From: an uncultured Eubacteriales bacterium
GTDB lineage: Bacteria > Bacillota > Clostridia > Lachnospirales > Lachnospiraceae
Length of the DNA stretch: 64,000 nucleotides
Assembly: GCA_900318615.1 (NCBI GenBank)
Contig: ONLK01000003.1
Span: forward strand, 4,293 to 68,292
Direction: 5' to 3'
Shown: in pieces, positions 51,706 to 60,001 of the stretch
Numbering within the stretch: position 1 is the stretch's first letter
Layout of the letters: each line of letters starts with the position of its first letter
Notes under the pieces: generated by a model
Databases searched by the model: none
The model's input: only the letters and a program-made list of their open reading frames with translations
What the model was told of the DNA's origin: nothing
Translations under genes and position numbers: made by a program

Positions 51706-53402
51706 AATGTATATACTGCAATACTCCGCTGGCGGAGATCGACTACTGCCCCGGCTGCGGCGCAGATGTGACACTCCTGAAGCGGATCGGGAGGATTTCC
51801 AATCTTCTTTATAACCGCGGACTGGAGAAAGCCCAGGTACGGGATATGTCCGGCGCGATTACCTGCCTGCAGCAGAGCCTTAAGTTTAATAAGGAAAATA
51901 CCGATGCCAGGAATCTGCTGGGCCTTTGCTGGTATGAAACCGGCGAGGTGGTACAGGCGCTGAGCGAGTGGGTGATAAGCAAGAACCTTCAGCCTCACGA
52001 CAATCCGGCCAACGGTTATCTGAATGAGCTTCAGAATAGCAAAAATCAGCTGGATGTGATCAATCAGAGCATCCGCAAGTACAATCAGTCGATAGAGTAC
52101 TGCCGCCAGAACAATGAGGATATGGCAATGATGCAGCTTCGCAAGGTGGTTTCCCAGAATCCGAAGCTTGTGAAAGCGCAGCAGCTGCTTGCTCTTTTGT
52201 ACATGAAGCACAATGAGTTTGAAAAGGCGCGGAGGATTTTGAAAAAAGCGCTGGCGATCGACAATACGAACACGAATACGCTGAGGTATCTGACCGAAAT
52301 AGAGGAGGTTACCGGACGGAGCAGTTCCTTTGGAAGAGGCAGAAGAAGAGCAGCATCGGACACCATGACGGATCCGCATGCCGGCGGGACGCTGCGCTAC
52401 ATGAGCGGGACGGAAACCATCATTACGCCGACCACTTTCCGCGACTCATCCCGGGTGGCTACTTTTATTAATATCGGTCTGGGCGTGCTGCTCGGAGGGG
52501 CTATTGTATGGTTTATGGCGGTACCGGCTACCCGGCAGAGTATCTCCGAGGAAGCGAACCGCAAGGTGACGGACGCTAATCTTCAGATGGCATCCGGAAA
52601 TGTGCAGCTTTCCGATCTGCAGGATCAGATGGATAATTATAAATCCCAGGTGGAGGACGCCAACAGCGACCGTGATGATGCCCTGGCGAAGGTAAAAAGT
52701 TACGAAGACCTTCTGTCCGCGGCCAACACGTACATCAGCGGAGATACGTCGGCGGCAGCGAATGCGGTAACCGCCATCGACGGGGGGAAGCTGGACGGAA
52801 ACGCGAAAACGCTGTACGACACCATGAAAAACGGCGTATCGGTAACCTTATTCAATACGTATTATCAGGCCGGAACGACGGCTTACATGAGCGGCGATTA
52901 TCAGACGGCGGCTGACCAGCTGAAAAAGGCGGTCGAGTCGGATGAAAACGGAACAAATTCGAGCTATTTCAACGCACTGCTGTGTCTTGCTTTTTCCTAT
53001 TACTATCAGGGAGACATGACGAACGCAAATAAGTATTTTACCATGCTTTCTGAAAAATATCCGGATCAGGCGTCTGCGTATTCCGGGTATATCAATGAGA
53101 CGGCGAACGGCGGAACTTCCGCCTCCACCCAGGGGGAAGCGTCCATGCAGAATGGAGCAGACGCGGCGTCCGCAGCAGCTTCGCAGGGCACATCCTCCGA
53201 TGCATCCGGAACATCGGATACGTCCGGAGGTATTACGGTTTACGGAGATAACAGTTCGGGGACGGGCAGTACGTCTTCCGGGGATAACAGTTCGGGGACG
53301 GGCAGTACGTCTTCCGGGACTTCCGGGGATTCCTACGCTGCCTGGACAGACCCGAACACCGGGCAGGTATACGATCAGTACGGCAATCTGTATTATGGCT
53401 GA
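51702..53402 (+). CDS. Zinc-ribbon, TPR-repeat membrane protein
   Basis: A 566-residue protein. Cys3, Cys6, Cys16 and Cys19 form an N-terminal zinc ribbon (CIYC, CPGC). Residues about 30-205 hold TPR-like helical pairs (ARNLLGLCWYETGEVVQALS; AQQLLALLYMKHNEFEKARR). A membrane segment lies at about 252-274, followed by a coiled coil (about 285-345) and a second, external TPR-like unit (about 385-465: YYQAGTTAYMSGDYQTAADQ). The tail is Ser/Gly/Thr-rich with a 12-residue repeat and ends TGQVYDQYGNLYYG. The layout joins cytoplasmic and extracellular scaffolding. It resembles zinc-ribbon membrane proteins of Bacillota but no defined role is known. The last residues recall the end of the repeat in the PBP and FtsQ. 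Confidence 0.8.
   Translation: MKCIYCNTPLAEIDYCPGCGADVTLLKRIGRISNLLYNRGLEKAQVRDMSGAITCLQQSLKFNKENTDARNLLGLCWYETGEVVQALSEWVISKNLQPHDNPANGYLNELQNSKNQLDVINQSIRKYNQSIEYCRQNNEDMAMMQLRKVVSQNPKLVKAQQLLALLYMKHNEFEKARRILKKALAIDNTNTNTLRYLTEIEEVTGRSSSFGRGRRRAASDTMTDPHAGGTLRYMSGTETIITPTTFRDSSRVATFINIGLGVLLGGAIVWFMAVPATRQSISEEANRKVTDANLQMASGNVQLSDLQDQMDNYKSQVEDANSDRDDALAKVKSYEDLLSAANTYISGDTSAAANAVTAIDGGKLDGNAKTLYDTMKNGVSVTLFNTYYQAGTTAYMSGDYQTAADQLKKAVESDENGTNSSYFNALLCLAFSYYYQGDMTNANKYFTMLSEKYPDQASAYSGYINETANGGTSASTQGEASMQNGADAASAAASQGTSSDASGTSDTSGGITVYGDNSSGTGSTSSGDNSSGTGSTSSGTSGDSYAAWTDPNTGQVYDQYGNLYYG
53245..53316 (+). repeat. Two copies of a 36-bp repeat in the TPR gene tail
   Basis: 53245-53280 and 53281-53316 are nearly identical and encode 12-residue Ser/Gly/Thr-rich units (DNSSGTGSTSSG). 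Confidence 0.9.
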
Positions 53403-53426
53403 CAAGGACGATCAGCGGGGGATGGA

Positions 53427-55403
53427 ATGCAGGGTGAACTGAATAACACGGTAAATGAGAGCGGGAAGACACTGCCGCTTATTTATACGCGGGAGGAATT
53501 AAGTGAAAAAGTAAGGGTTCCGGCGGTCGTGGAGCAGGATCTTAAATCGATCATCAGCGAACGCCTGGAACAGTGCGGCCTTTATTTCCGCGTATTTTCC
53601 AGAACCAAGACGGCTGCCTCGATGGAAAAAAAATTTCAGTTGAAGCAGTACGGGGTGAACGGAGATGAGCGCCGGCTGCAGGATCTGATCGGCGTACGCA
53701 TCAATCTGTACTTTGACGACGATGTGTCGATCTGCCGTCATCTGATGGAAAATACGTTCAATCTGCTGGAATGGTCCACCTCGGAGCGCAATGACGATGA
53801 ATTTAAGCCGATCAAGCTGAACGGTGTATTTCAGCTGCCGGAATATCTGGCGGCGGAGATATCGCCGGAAACCTGGGACATGCATATTGACAGGACCTTC
53901 GAGATACAGATCAAAACGATGTTCTTCGAGGGCTGGCATGAGATCGAGCACGACATGCGCTATAAGGGCGAGGAGCTGTGGGTTCAGTTCCCCGGCTCCT
54001 CCCGCTATTTCAACAGTATTCTCGCGACACTGGAGCTGTGCGATAAATCCATGGTCACGCTGTTCGAGGATATGGGGCATGCGCTTTATAAGAGCGGACA
54101 GTGGGTAGACATGATTCGCTGCCATTTCCGCCTGAAGATGGAAGACACGGAGCTGTACCCGGAAGTAGCCCGGGTACTGGACAAGAGCGCGATGGAATCT
54201 TCCGCCAGCCTGGGAAAACAGATTTACCGGACCTCAAAGAAGGATCTGGTGAATATGCTGGCGGCCCGCGGCGCGCGCAAGATCCCGATCAATGTAAATA
54301 CGATCATTGCCACGATTAATGACAACAAACTTCACGACCCGGAGCTGAAGGCAATCTTTAAGGAGAGAGATGTTTATAACGATGGCTGCGATGACATTGC
54401 CGCAGAATCTCACCGCTATGAACTTCTGCCCCTGAAACGGCACGCGGTGTTCCAGATGAAAACGGTGGCGGACGGAAGCCGGCTGCACCTGGAGGAACCG
54501 GTCTGCCGGGAACTGATTTTCCAAAAATGTGCGGAATATGCCTACAACTGGGCGTATGGGCGTTTCAGCCCGTTCTTCGGCAGCATGCCTCAGGAGATAT
54601 CCAACTGGAAAGGGGACATCATGGGGTATCATGTAACGGTGGAATACGAGCCGGCGAACATGAGCTTCAAAATGCATGCGCGTCATCTGGATATGGAAGT
54701 CGCCGGGCGGATCTGGTACACGGAAGCCTGCCTTGAGGCAAACAGCGATGTGCCGGAAAACGGGATCGGTGTGAAGATAAACAACGGCTACGCCGAGCCG
54801 GCGCATGAAACCATGGAGAATCCGAATTCCGGCATGTTCTTCAGCTACCCCGGGTTTTACAAGGCGATTGTCGACAATGTCGGGGTGTTTTCCGGCATCA
54901 GCTGCTTCAACCGGCGGCGCATTCTGCAGCCGGAGCAGCTTGGAGAGCTTAACCGGGCGATCGATGATCCGGCCAACGGGTTCCCGATTGTCCTCATTAT
55001 CTCGAAAAAGAATGAGGAGGCACTGATGGATGAAAGCTGGCTGGGAGCTTTCCGCGTTTCCGATTTCACGCGCACGGTGTGGCGCTACGCCCATGTGTTC
55101 ACATGCTATGAGGAGACAGGAAGGAAACTTCTGGCAATGCGCCGCATGCCCAACGAGGGGGAAGCGGTCCCGAAGCTGTATATTTTCTGGCCGGACGGCG
55201 GGTACGATACCTACAGCCCGGAATATGTAAAATCCTGCAGCTTTGGACGCCACCTGGAGGCGCGGGATGATGCCCGCACCTATGATATTGTGCATGGAGG
55301 ACAGGCTTTCTACCACAAGATTGTCACCGAACTTCGCTCCTGGAATGTAAATTCGGGAATGTGGGAAGGGTATCGGCGCGAGACAGCGACGGAACTGAAC
55401 TGA
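53427..55403 (+). CDS. RelA/SpoT-domain protein with long unassigned C-terminal region
   Basis: A 658-residue protein. Residues about 20-235 form a RelA/SpoT nucleotidyltransferase domain like the small alarmone synthetases: FSRTKTAASMEKK (Arg-x-Lys substrate motif near 59), RLQDLIGVRI (metal-binding Asp) and FEIQIKTMFFEGWHEIEHD (Glu159 and the EH helix). All key residues appear kept, so it may transfer pyrophosphate to a nucleotide or tRNA. There is no HD hydrolase domain or TGS/ACT tail. Residues about 330-658 have no family I can name; they include WAYGRFSPFFGSMP, the acid-rich NNGYAEPAHETMENP and a C-terminal segment FWPDGGYDTYSPEYV. The ATG follows GGGGGATGG. It is 24 bases after the TPR gene, in the same transcript. 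Confidence 0.85.
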   Translation: MQGELNNTVNESGKTLPLIYTREELSEKVRVPAVVEQDLKSIISERLEQCGLYFRVFSRTKTAASMEKKFQLKQYGVNGDERRLQDLIGVRINLYFDDDVSICRHLMENTFNLLEWSTSERNDDEFKPIKLNGVFQLPEYLAAEISPETWDMHIDRTFEIQIKTMFFEGWHEIEHDMRYKGEELWVQFPGSSRYFNSILATLELCDKSMVTLFEDMGHALYKSGQWVDMIRCHFRLKMEDTELYPEVARVLDKSAMESSASLGKQIYRTSKKDLVNMLAARGARKIPINVNTIIATINDNKLHDPELKAIFKERDVYNDGCDDIAAESHRYELLPLKRHAVFQMKTVADGSRLHLEEPVCRELIFQKCAEYAYNWAYGRFSPFFGSMPQEISNWKGDIMGYHVTVEYEPANMSFKMHARHLDMEVAGRIWYTEACLEANSDVPENGIGVKINNGYAEPAHETMENPNSGMFFSYPGFYKAIVDNVGVFSGISCFNRRRILQPEQLGELNRAIDDPANGFPIVLIISKKNEEALMDESWLGAFRVSDFTRTVWRYAHVFTCYEETGRKLLAMRRMPNEGEAVPKLYIFWPDGGYDTYSPEYVKSCSFGRHLEARDDARTYDIVHGGQAFYHKIVTELRSWNVNSGMWEGYRRETATELN

Positions 55404-55503
55404 CGGCGGCAAAAAAAACGGAATAATACCGGCCGCAGAGATTACAAAAAAACAGAGCCGCAAAGATCACAAAAAAATACGGAAATTATAGGAATTTTAT
55501 CAG

Positions 55504-55555
55504 AAAACAGGCAGATTTCATCCGCTTTTTGGCAGCTGGGACCGCCTGTTTTTTT
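55504..55555 (+). terminator. Terminator before the division cluster
   Basis: AAAACAGGC and GCCTGTTTT form the stem, with a roughly 31-base loop containing a smaller partial stem, followed by TTTTT. The long loop lowers confidence. Confidence 0.6.
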
Positions 55556-55609
55556 GTGCCGGAAACATTTTCAGGAGGCTAATTTATCCAAAGGCTTTGC
55601 ATTTTAACC

Positions 55610-55638
55610 TTGAACTTTCCTCAGTTATGCCTTATTAT
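55610..55638 (+). promoter_or_regulatory. Promoter of the mraZ division operon
   Basis: TTGAAC (55610-55615), 17-base spacer, TATTAT (55633-55638). The MraZ boxes start 11 bases downstream, so bound MraZ would block transcription initiation. The rest of 55404-55757 contains the terminator and leader but no gene. Confidence 0.75.
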
Positions 55639-55648
55639 TTACTTGTAA

Positions 55649-55683
55649 GTGGAGGAAAGTGGATTTTTGTGGTGATTTATGGG
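55649..55683 (+). promoter_or_regulatory. MraZ operator: four GTGG boxes at 10-base spacing
   Basis: GTGGA (55649), GTGGA (55659), GTGGT (55669) and ATGGG (55679) are spaced exactly 10 bases, one helical turn. MraZ oligomers are known to bind such direct repeats upstream of their own operon and repress it. Confidence 0.85.
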
Positions 55684-55757
55684 GCGTCCGTCCATCAAAG
55701 GCCCATCCGTGGGTACCGTGGACGGACAGACTGCAAAATCCGTAGAGGGCGCAATCG

Positions 55758-56189
55758 ATGTTCATGGGTGAATACAGTCATACATTGGACTCGAAGGGCA
55801 GACTGATCATCCCGAATAAATTCAGAGAGGATCTTGGCGAAGAATTTATTGTTACAAAGGGATTGGATGGCTGCTTATTTGTGTTTCCTCTAAACGAATG
55901 GCAGGCGTTCGAGGAAAAATTAAGGGCGCTTCCGCTTACACAGAAAGGCGCAAGACAATTTACGCGTTTCTTTGTCGCAGGAGCTACGCCGTGCACGCTG
56001 GACAAGCAGGGGAGGATTCTCTTACCGGCAACGTTAAGAGAATTTGCGGGTCTGGATAAAGATGTTGTTCTGACAGGCATGCTGAACAGAGTTGAAATCT
56101 GGAGCAGGGAAAAATGGATTGAAAATACAAACGCCGGAGATATGGATGATATCGCCGAGCAGATGTCAGGCCTCGGCCTGAACATCTGA
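55758..56189 (+). CDS. mraZ: Transcriptional regulator MraZ
   Basis: A 143-residue AbrB/MraZ-fold DNA-binding protein with two SpoVT-AbrB-like halves: MFMGEYSHTLDSKGRLIIP (1-19) and the second copy CTLDKQGRILLPATLREFA (about 80-98). It represses the division and cell-wall cluster by binding GTGG repeats, four of which lie upstream. AGAGGG is about 7 bases before the ATG. Its length is typical. First gene of the operon; rsmH starts 12 bases later. Confidence 0.97.
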   Translation: MFMGEYSHTLDSKGRLIIPNKFREDLGEEFIVTKGLDGCLFVFPLNEWQAFEEKLRALPLTQKGARQFTRFFVAGATPCTLDKQGRILLPATLREFAGLDKDVVLTGMLNRVEIWSREKWIENTNAGDMDDIAEQMSGLGLNI

Positions 56190-56201
56190 TAAGGAGGAGC
56201 T

Positions 56202-57209
56202 ATGGAGTTTCATCATACCCCGGTTCTTCTGAACGAATGTATTGAAAATCTCAATATCCGGCCGGACGGCATTTATGTGGACGGGACGCTCGGAGGAGGA
56301 GGGCATTCCTTTGCGATTGCAAGCCTTCTGTCCGACAGGGGAAGACTGATCGGTTTCGATCAGGATGCTGCCGCCATTGCAGCTGCGGGCGAACGTCTTT
56401 CACCGTTTCGGGACAAGGTTACGATTATTCACAGCAATTACTGTAATATGAAAACCGAACTCGAAAAAATTGGAATTACATCAGTTGATGGAGTCATTTT
56501 GGACCTGGGGGTCTCTTCCTACCAGCTTGATGACGCCAGCCGCGGGTTTACCTACCGGGAGGATGCGTTGCTGGACATGCGGATGGATCAGCGCCAGACT
56601 TTCAGTGCCCGTGATGTTGTGAATACGTATTCCGTGGAGGAACTGTACCGGGTGATTCACGATTACGGGGAAGAACGGTACGCAAACAGCATTGCCAGGC
56701 ACATCGTGAATGCGCGAAGGGATCATGAAATTGAAAAGACTGGGGAGTTAATTCAACTTATAAAAGAATCGATCCCGGCAAAATCAAGAAACGTCGGGGG
56801 GCACCCGGCCAAAAGGACTTTTCAGGCAATCCGCATCGAGGTCAATCATGAACTCGATGTTCTTGAAAATTCCCTGGATGACATGATCGGCCTGTTGGAT
56901 GAAGGCGGGCGGATCTGTGTCATTACATTCCATTCTCTGGAAGACAGGATTGTAAAGAATTGCTTTCGGAGAAATGAGCATCCATGTACATGCCCGCCGG
57001 ATTTTCCGGTATGTGTGTGCGGAAAAAAACCGAAAGGCTTTGTGGTCACGAAAAAGCCGGTTATTCCATCGGATGGGGAGATGGAGACCAATCCGAGATC
57101 GCAGAGTGCAAAACTTCGTGTTTTCGAGCGAAGAAAAATAACAGGTGCGGAAAAGGAAGAAAATAGTTATAATGGCAGAGGCAGGCAGAACATCAGAAAA
57201 GAACAGTAG
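56202..57209 (+). CDS. rsmH: 16S rRNA m4C1402 methyltransferase
   Basis: A 335-residue SAM-dependent enzyme that methylates C1402 of 16S r[26 protein letters not shown] (SAM site near 27-36), [30 protein letters not shown] and [15 protein letters not shown] are all family signatures. The C-terminus is basic. AAGGAGG is 5 bases before the ATG. The ftsL start at 57172 overlaps its end by 38 bases, more than is usual. Standard member of this cluster. Confidence 0.97.
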   Translation: MEFHHTPVLLNECIENLNIRPDGIYVDGTLGGGGHSFAIASLLSDRGRLIGFDQDAAAIAAAGERLSPFRDKVTIIHSNYCNMKTELEKIGITSVDGVILDLGVSSYQLDDASRGFTYREDALLDMRMDQRQTFSARDVVNTYSVEELYRVIHDYGEERYANSIARHIVNARRDHEIEKTGELIQLIKESIPAKSRNVGGHPAKRTFQAIRIEVNHELDVLENSLDDMIGLLDEGGRICVITFHSLEDRIVKNCFRRNEHPCTCPPDFPVCVCGKKPKGFVVTKKPVIPSDGEMETNPRSQSAKLRVFERRKITGAEKEENSYNGRGRQNIRKEQ

Positions 57210-57675
57210 AAGAACCGGAACGCGCCGCAGCGTGCGCCGCGGGGATTCGTACAGAGAAGAAACGGTATATATCAACGGAAATAACGCGCTCGCGCTTTCA
57301 CAGCCGCAGCGCCGGCCTTCCGTGAGCGAACACACGCGTGCCAACCGTGAAAAGGCACTTCAGATGAATCTTACCTACGTCGCTTTTCTGGCGGCAGCGG
57401 CTGTTGCCTGCGTGACTGTGTGCGTAAGATATCTGAGGATTCAGTCCAATTACACGGCGCTTCAGAAGAAGAACACTTCTCTGACAGCAACACTGGATGA
57501 TATGAAGCATGAAAATGATGCGGAATATAACCGCATTATGTCATCCGTGAATCTCGAGGAGGTTCGCGATGTTGCCATGAATAAATTAGGCATGGTGTAT
57601 GCCAGTTCCGATCAGATCATTACCTATGATGAGACCGGGAGCGATTATGCCGCACAGTATCAGGACATTCCGTGA
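57172..57675 (+). CDS. ftsL: Cell division protein FtsL-like
   Basis: A 167-residue bitopic protein in the ftsL position between rsmH and the division PBP. A basic cytoplasmic N-terminus of about 60 residues is followed by one membrane segment (about 65-86, [20 protein letters not shown]) and a short extracellular coiled coil ([22 protein letters not shown]). It would join DivIB/FtsQ and DivIC in activating the septal PBP. Sequence similarity in this family is low, so the call rests on order and topology. ATG 57172 (MAEAGRT) has AAGGAAG about 13 bases upstream; the in-frame GTG 57145 is an alternative. Confidence 0.85.
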   Translation: MAEAGRTSEKNSRRTGTRRSVRRGDSYREETVYINGNNALALSQPQRRPSVSEHTRANREKALQMNLTYVAFLAAAAVACVTVCVRYLRIQSNYTALQKKNTSLTATLDDMKHENDAEYNRIMSSVNLEEVRDVAMNKLGMVYASSDQIITYDETGSDYAAQYQDIP

Positions 57676-57710
57676 GAAGGCGGTGTCTGATATGAACGGA
57701 AGGAAAAACA

Positions 57711-59960
57711 TTGGCAGGAAAAAGAAAAACTAAACAGAGATTTACTCACAAAATGCAAATAAAGCTTCTGGCTGTATTTGCATTTGTTTTATTGGCACTA
57801 GTTATTCTGCTGGTGCGAATCACCTATATTATCACAACGAAGGGGAACACCTACGCCAAGCAGGTGCTGTCGCAGCAAAGCTACGACAGCCAGACGATTC
57901 CCTACCGCCGCGGCGAGATCCTTGACCGGAACGGTGTTATTCTCGCCAAATCCGACCGGGTGTATAATCTTATCATGGACTGCAGAGCCGTAAACTCGGA
58001 TGAGGATTACATCGAGCCGACGATCCATGCACTGAAGGAAGTCTATGATCTTGACGAGACAGATCTGCGAAACTGTCTGCAGAATGAGACAACCGCCGAC
58101 AGCCAGTACCATATCCTGATGAAAAATATCTCCGAAGAACAGAAAAAAGCGTGGGAGGATTATGTCTCCACCGATTCAGACAAAAAACTGAGTGATGAGG
58201 AAATCCGGGAGCGGAACAACATTCAGGGAATCTGGTTTGAGGAAAAATATGTCCGCGATTATCCGTACAGTACGCTGGCCAGCAAAGTCATCGGCTTTTC
58301 CAATGATTCGGGAGATGGCATTGCCGGTATAGAGAATTATTACGACAGCCTCCTGAAAGGGACGAACGGCCGGACGTACGGGTATCTGAATTCGGATGAT
58401 GAGTACGAGAAGAAGACGATTGAACCGGAACACGGAAAAAAACTGACCGCTACACTGGATATGAACGTTCAGGAAATTGTGGAAAAACATATCCGACAGT
58501 TCGATGAAGAGTACGGCGATGAAGAGTCAAACGGCAAAGGCGCTAAAAACGTAGCTGTCCTTGTGATGAATCCCAATAACGGGGAGATCCTGTCCATGGC
58601 GTCCAACTCGGAATTCGACCTGAATAATCCGTATGATCTTACGGACACCTACACCGGAGCACAGATCAAGGCTATGTCTGATGAGGAATACAGCAACGCG
58701 CTGAATGAGCGCTGGAGCAATTTTTGCGTATCTTCCAGTTACGAGCCGGGGTCTGTTGTTAAGCCGATCACAGTGGCTTCCGCCCTTCAGGTCGGAGCGG
58801 TAACCGACGGGGAACATTTTTACTGCGATGGCTATGAATTTATTACCGACACAAGGATTAACTGTGATAATATTTACGGTCATGGGGACGAGACGCTGGA
58901 GTATGCGATTGTCAATTCCTGCAACGATGCCCTGATGCAGATTGCCATGAAGATGGGGATATCGAATTTTACAGCCTATCAGCAGCTGTTCGGTTTCGGA
59001 TCCCGGACGGGTATTGACCTTCCGAATGAGACGACCGGTGTCATTTATACGAGGGATACCATGCATGAGGTAGAGCTGGCAACCTGCTCCTTCGGACAGG
59101 GCTTTACCTGCAGCATGGTGCAGGAGGCTGCCGCCTTCTCGGCGGCGATCAATGGCGGCTATTATTATCAGCCCCATGTGCTTAAACAGGTACAGGATTC
59201 AGAGGGTACGGTTGAGAAAACCGTAACGCCGCTTCTTCTGAAACAGCCGGTTTCCTCCGCCAACTCAGCGCTGATACGCCGGTATATTACAACGGCGGTT
59301 CAGAAAGGTACCGGACAGAAATCACAGGTTCCCGGCTATCTGACCGGCGGAAAAACCGGAACGGCAGAAAAAATTGATCCTGAAACCGGCAAACGTGCAA
59401 AGGGAAAGTACCTGGTATCCTTTATCGGAGCCTGCCCGATGGACGATCCGCAGGTCCTGATCTATGTTATTGTGGATGAGCCAAACGTGGAAGATCAGGC
59501 GGACAGCTCCTACCCGCAGGTGCTTTTCCGTGAAATTGCAACGGAAGTATTCCCGTATCTCGGTCTTTATCCGACCGAAGACGTGACCCAGACGCTGCTC
59601 GCTTCTCTGGGGCTGACGGAGGACGATGTGGTGCAGGGCAATGCTTCCGGAAAGCAGACCTTCAATGTGTACGGTTCTGACGGAAACTATTATTATAACT
59701 GCTACATCAAAGACGGAACCGTTGTAAGCTCCGGCGGGGAGCCGGTGGACGGCTGCACCGTCAATGAAGACGGCAATGTCGTTGATTATTACGGCAACAT
59801 TATTGATATTACAGACACATCCGCACAGAAGGATGACCTGGATCCGGTTGCGGACAACCCGGATATGGCTTCGCCGCCGCAGGAGCTGGATGACAGCGGC
59901 ACCGGTGACCGCGGAACGTCGTGGAACGGCGTGACCGCGGAAGATCTGGAGAACAACTGA
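57711..59960 (+). CDS. Class B penicillin-binding protein (FtsI/SpoVD-like) with an added C-terminal repeat
   Basis: A 749-residue transpeptidase. One membrane segment (about 16-38), then the dimerisation/pedestal domain beginning TIPYRRGEILDRNG, then the transpeptidase domain with Ser348-x-x-Lys (GSVVKP), Ser403-x-Asn (SCN) and Lys548-Thr-Gly-Thr. All three active-site motifs are intact. After about residue 640 the protein has an unusual tail: a 50-residue repeat (59661-59810) also found twice in FtsQ, then an acidic linker. No PASTA domain is seen, unlike typical SpoVD. It starts at TTG 57711, after GGAAGGAAAA. It cross-links septal peptidoglycan. Whether it serves vegetative division or sporulation is not decided by sequence. 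Confidence 0.93.
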   Translation: MAGKRKTKQRFTHKMQIKLLAVFAFVLLALVILLVRITYIITTKGNTYAKQVLSQQSYDSQTIPYRRGEILDRNGVILAKSDRVYNLIMDCRAVNSDEDYIEPTIHALKEVYDLDETDLRNCLQNETTADSQYHILMKNISEEQKKAWEDYVSTDSDKKLSDEEIRERNNIQGIWFEEKYVRDYPYSTLASKVIGFSNDSGDGIAGIENYYDSLLKGTNGRTYGYLNSDDEYEKKTIEPEHGKKLTATLDMNVQEIVEKHIRQFDEEYGDEESNGKGAKNVAVLVMNPNNGEILSMASNSEFDLNNPYDLTDTYTGAQIKAMSDEEYSNALNERWSNFCVSSSYEPGSVVKPITVASALQVGAVTDGEHFYCDGYEFITDTRINCDNIYGHGDETLEYAIVNSCNDALMQIAMKMGISNFTAYQQLFGFGSRTGIDLPNETTGVIYTRDTMHEVELATCSFGQGFTCSMVQEAAAFSAAINGGYYYQPHVLKQVQDSEGTVEKTVTPLLLKQPVSSANSALIRRYITTAVQKGTGQKSQVPGYLTGGKTGTAEKIDPETGKRAKGKYLVSFIGACPMDDPQVLIYVIVDEPNVEDQADSSYPQVLFREIATEVFPYLGLYPTEDVTQTLLASLGLTEDDVVQGNASGKQTFNVYGSDGNYYYNCYIKDGTVVSSGGEPVDGCTVNEDGNVVDYYGNIIDITDTSAQKDDLDPVADNPDMASPPQELDDSGTGDRGTSWNGVTAEDLENN
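59661..59810 (+). repeat. 50-residue extracellular repeat, copy in the PBP
   Basis: Begins FNVYGSDGNYYYN and contains GCTVNEDGNVVDYYGNIIDI. It aligns without gaps to the two FtsQ copies. Conserved positions include Gly, the run VV-S, GC, EDGN and D-Y-N. Confidence 0.85.
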
Positions 59961-60001
59961 TCGTACAGACGTTTATTCGGGTCAGATGAGGTTGATAAGC
60001 T

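Noticed and set aside
54234..55463. 409-residue minus-strand frame opposite the RelA/SpoT gene
   Set aside because: Shadow of the plus-strand gene; composition rich in Arg/His/Pro as expected for an artefact.
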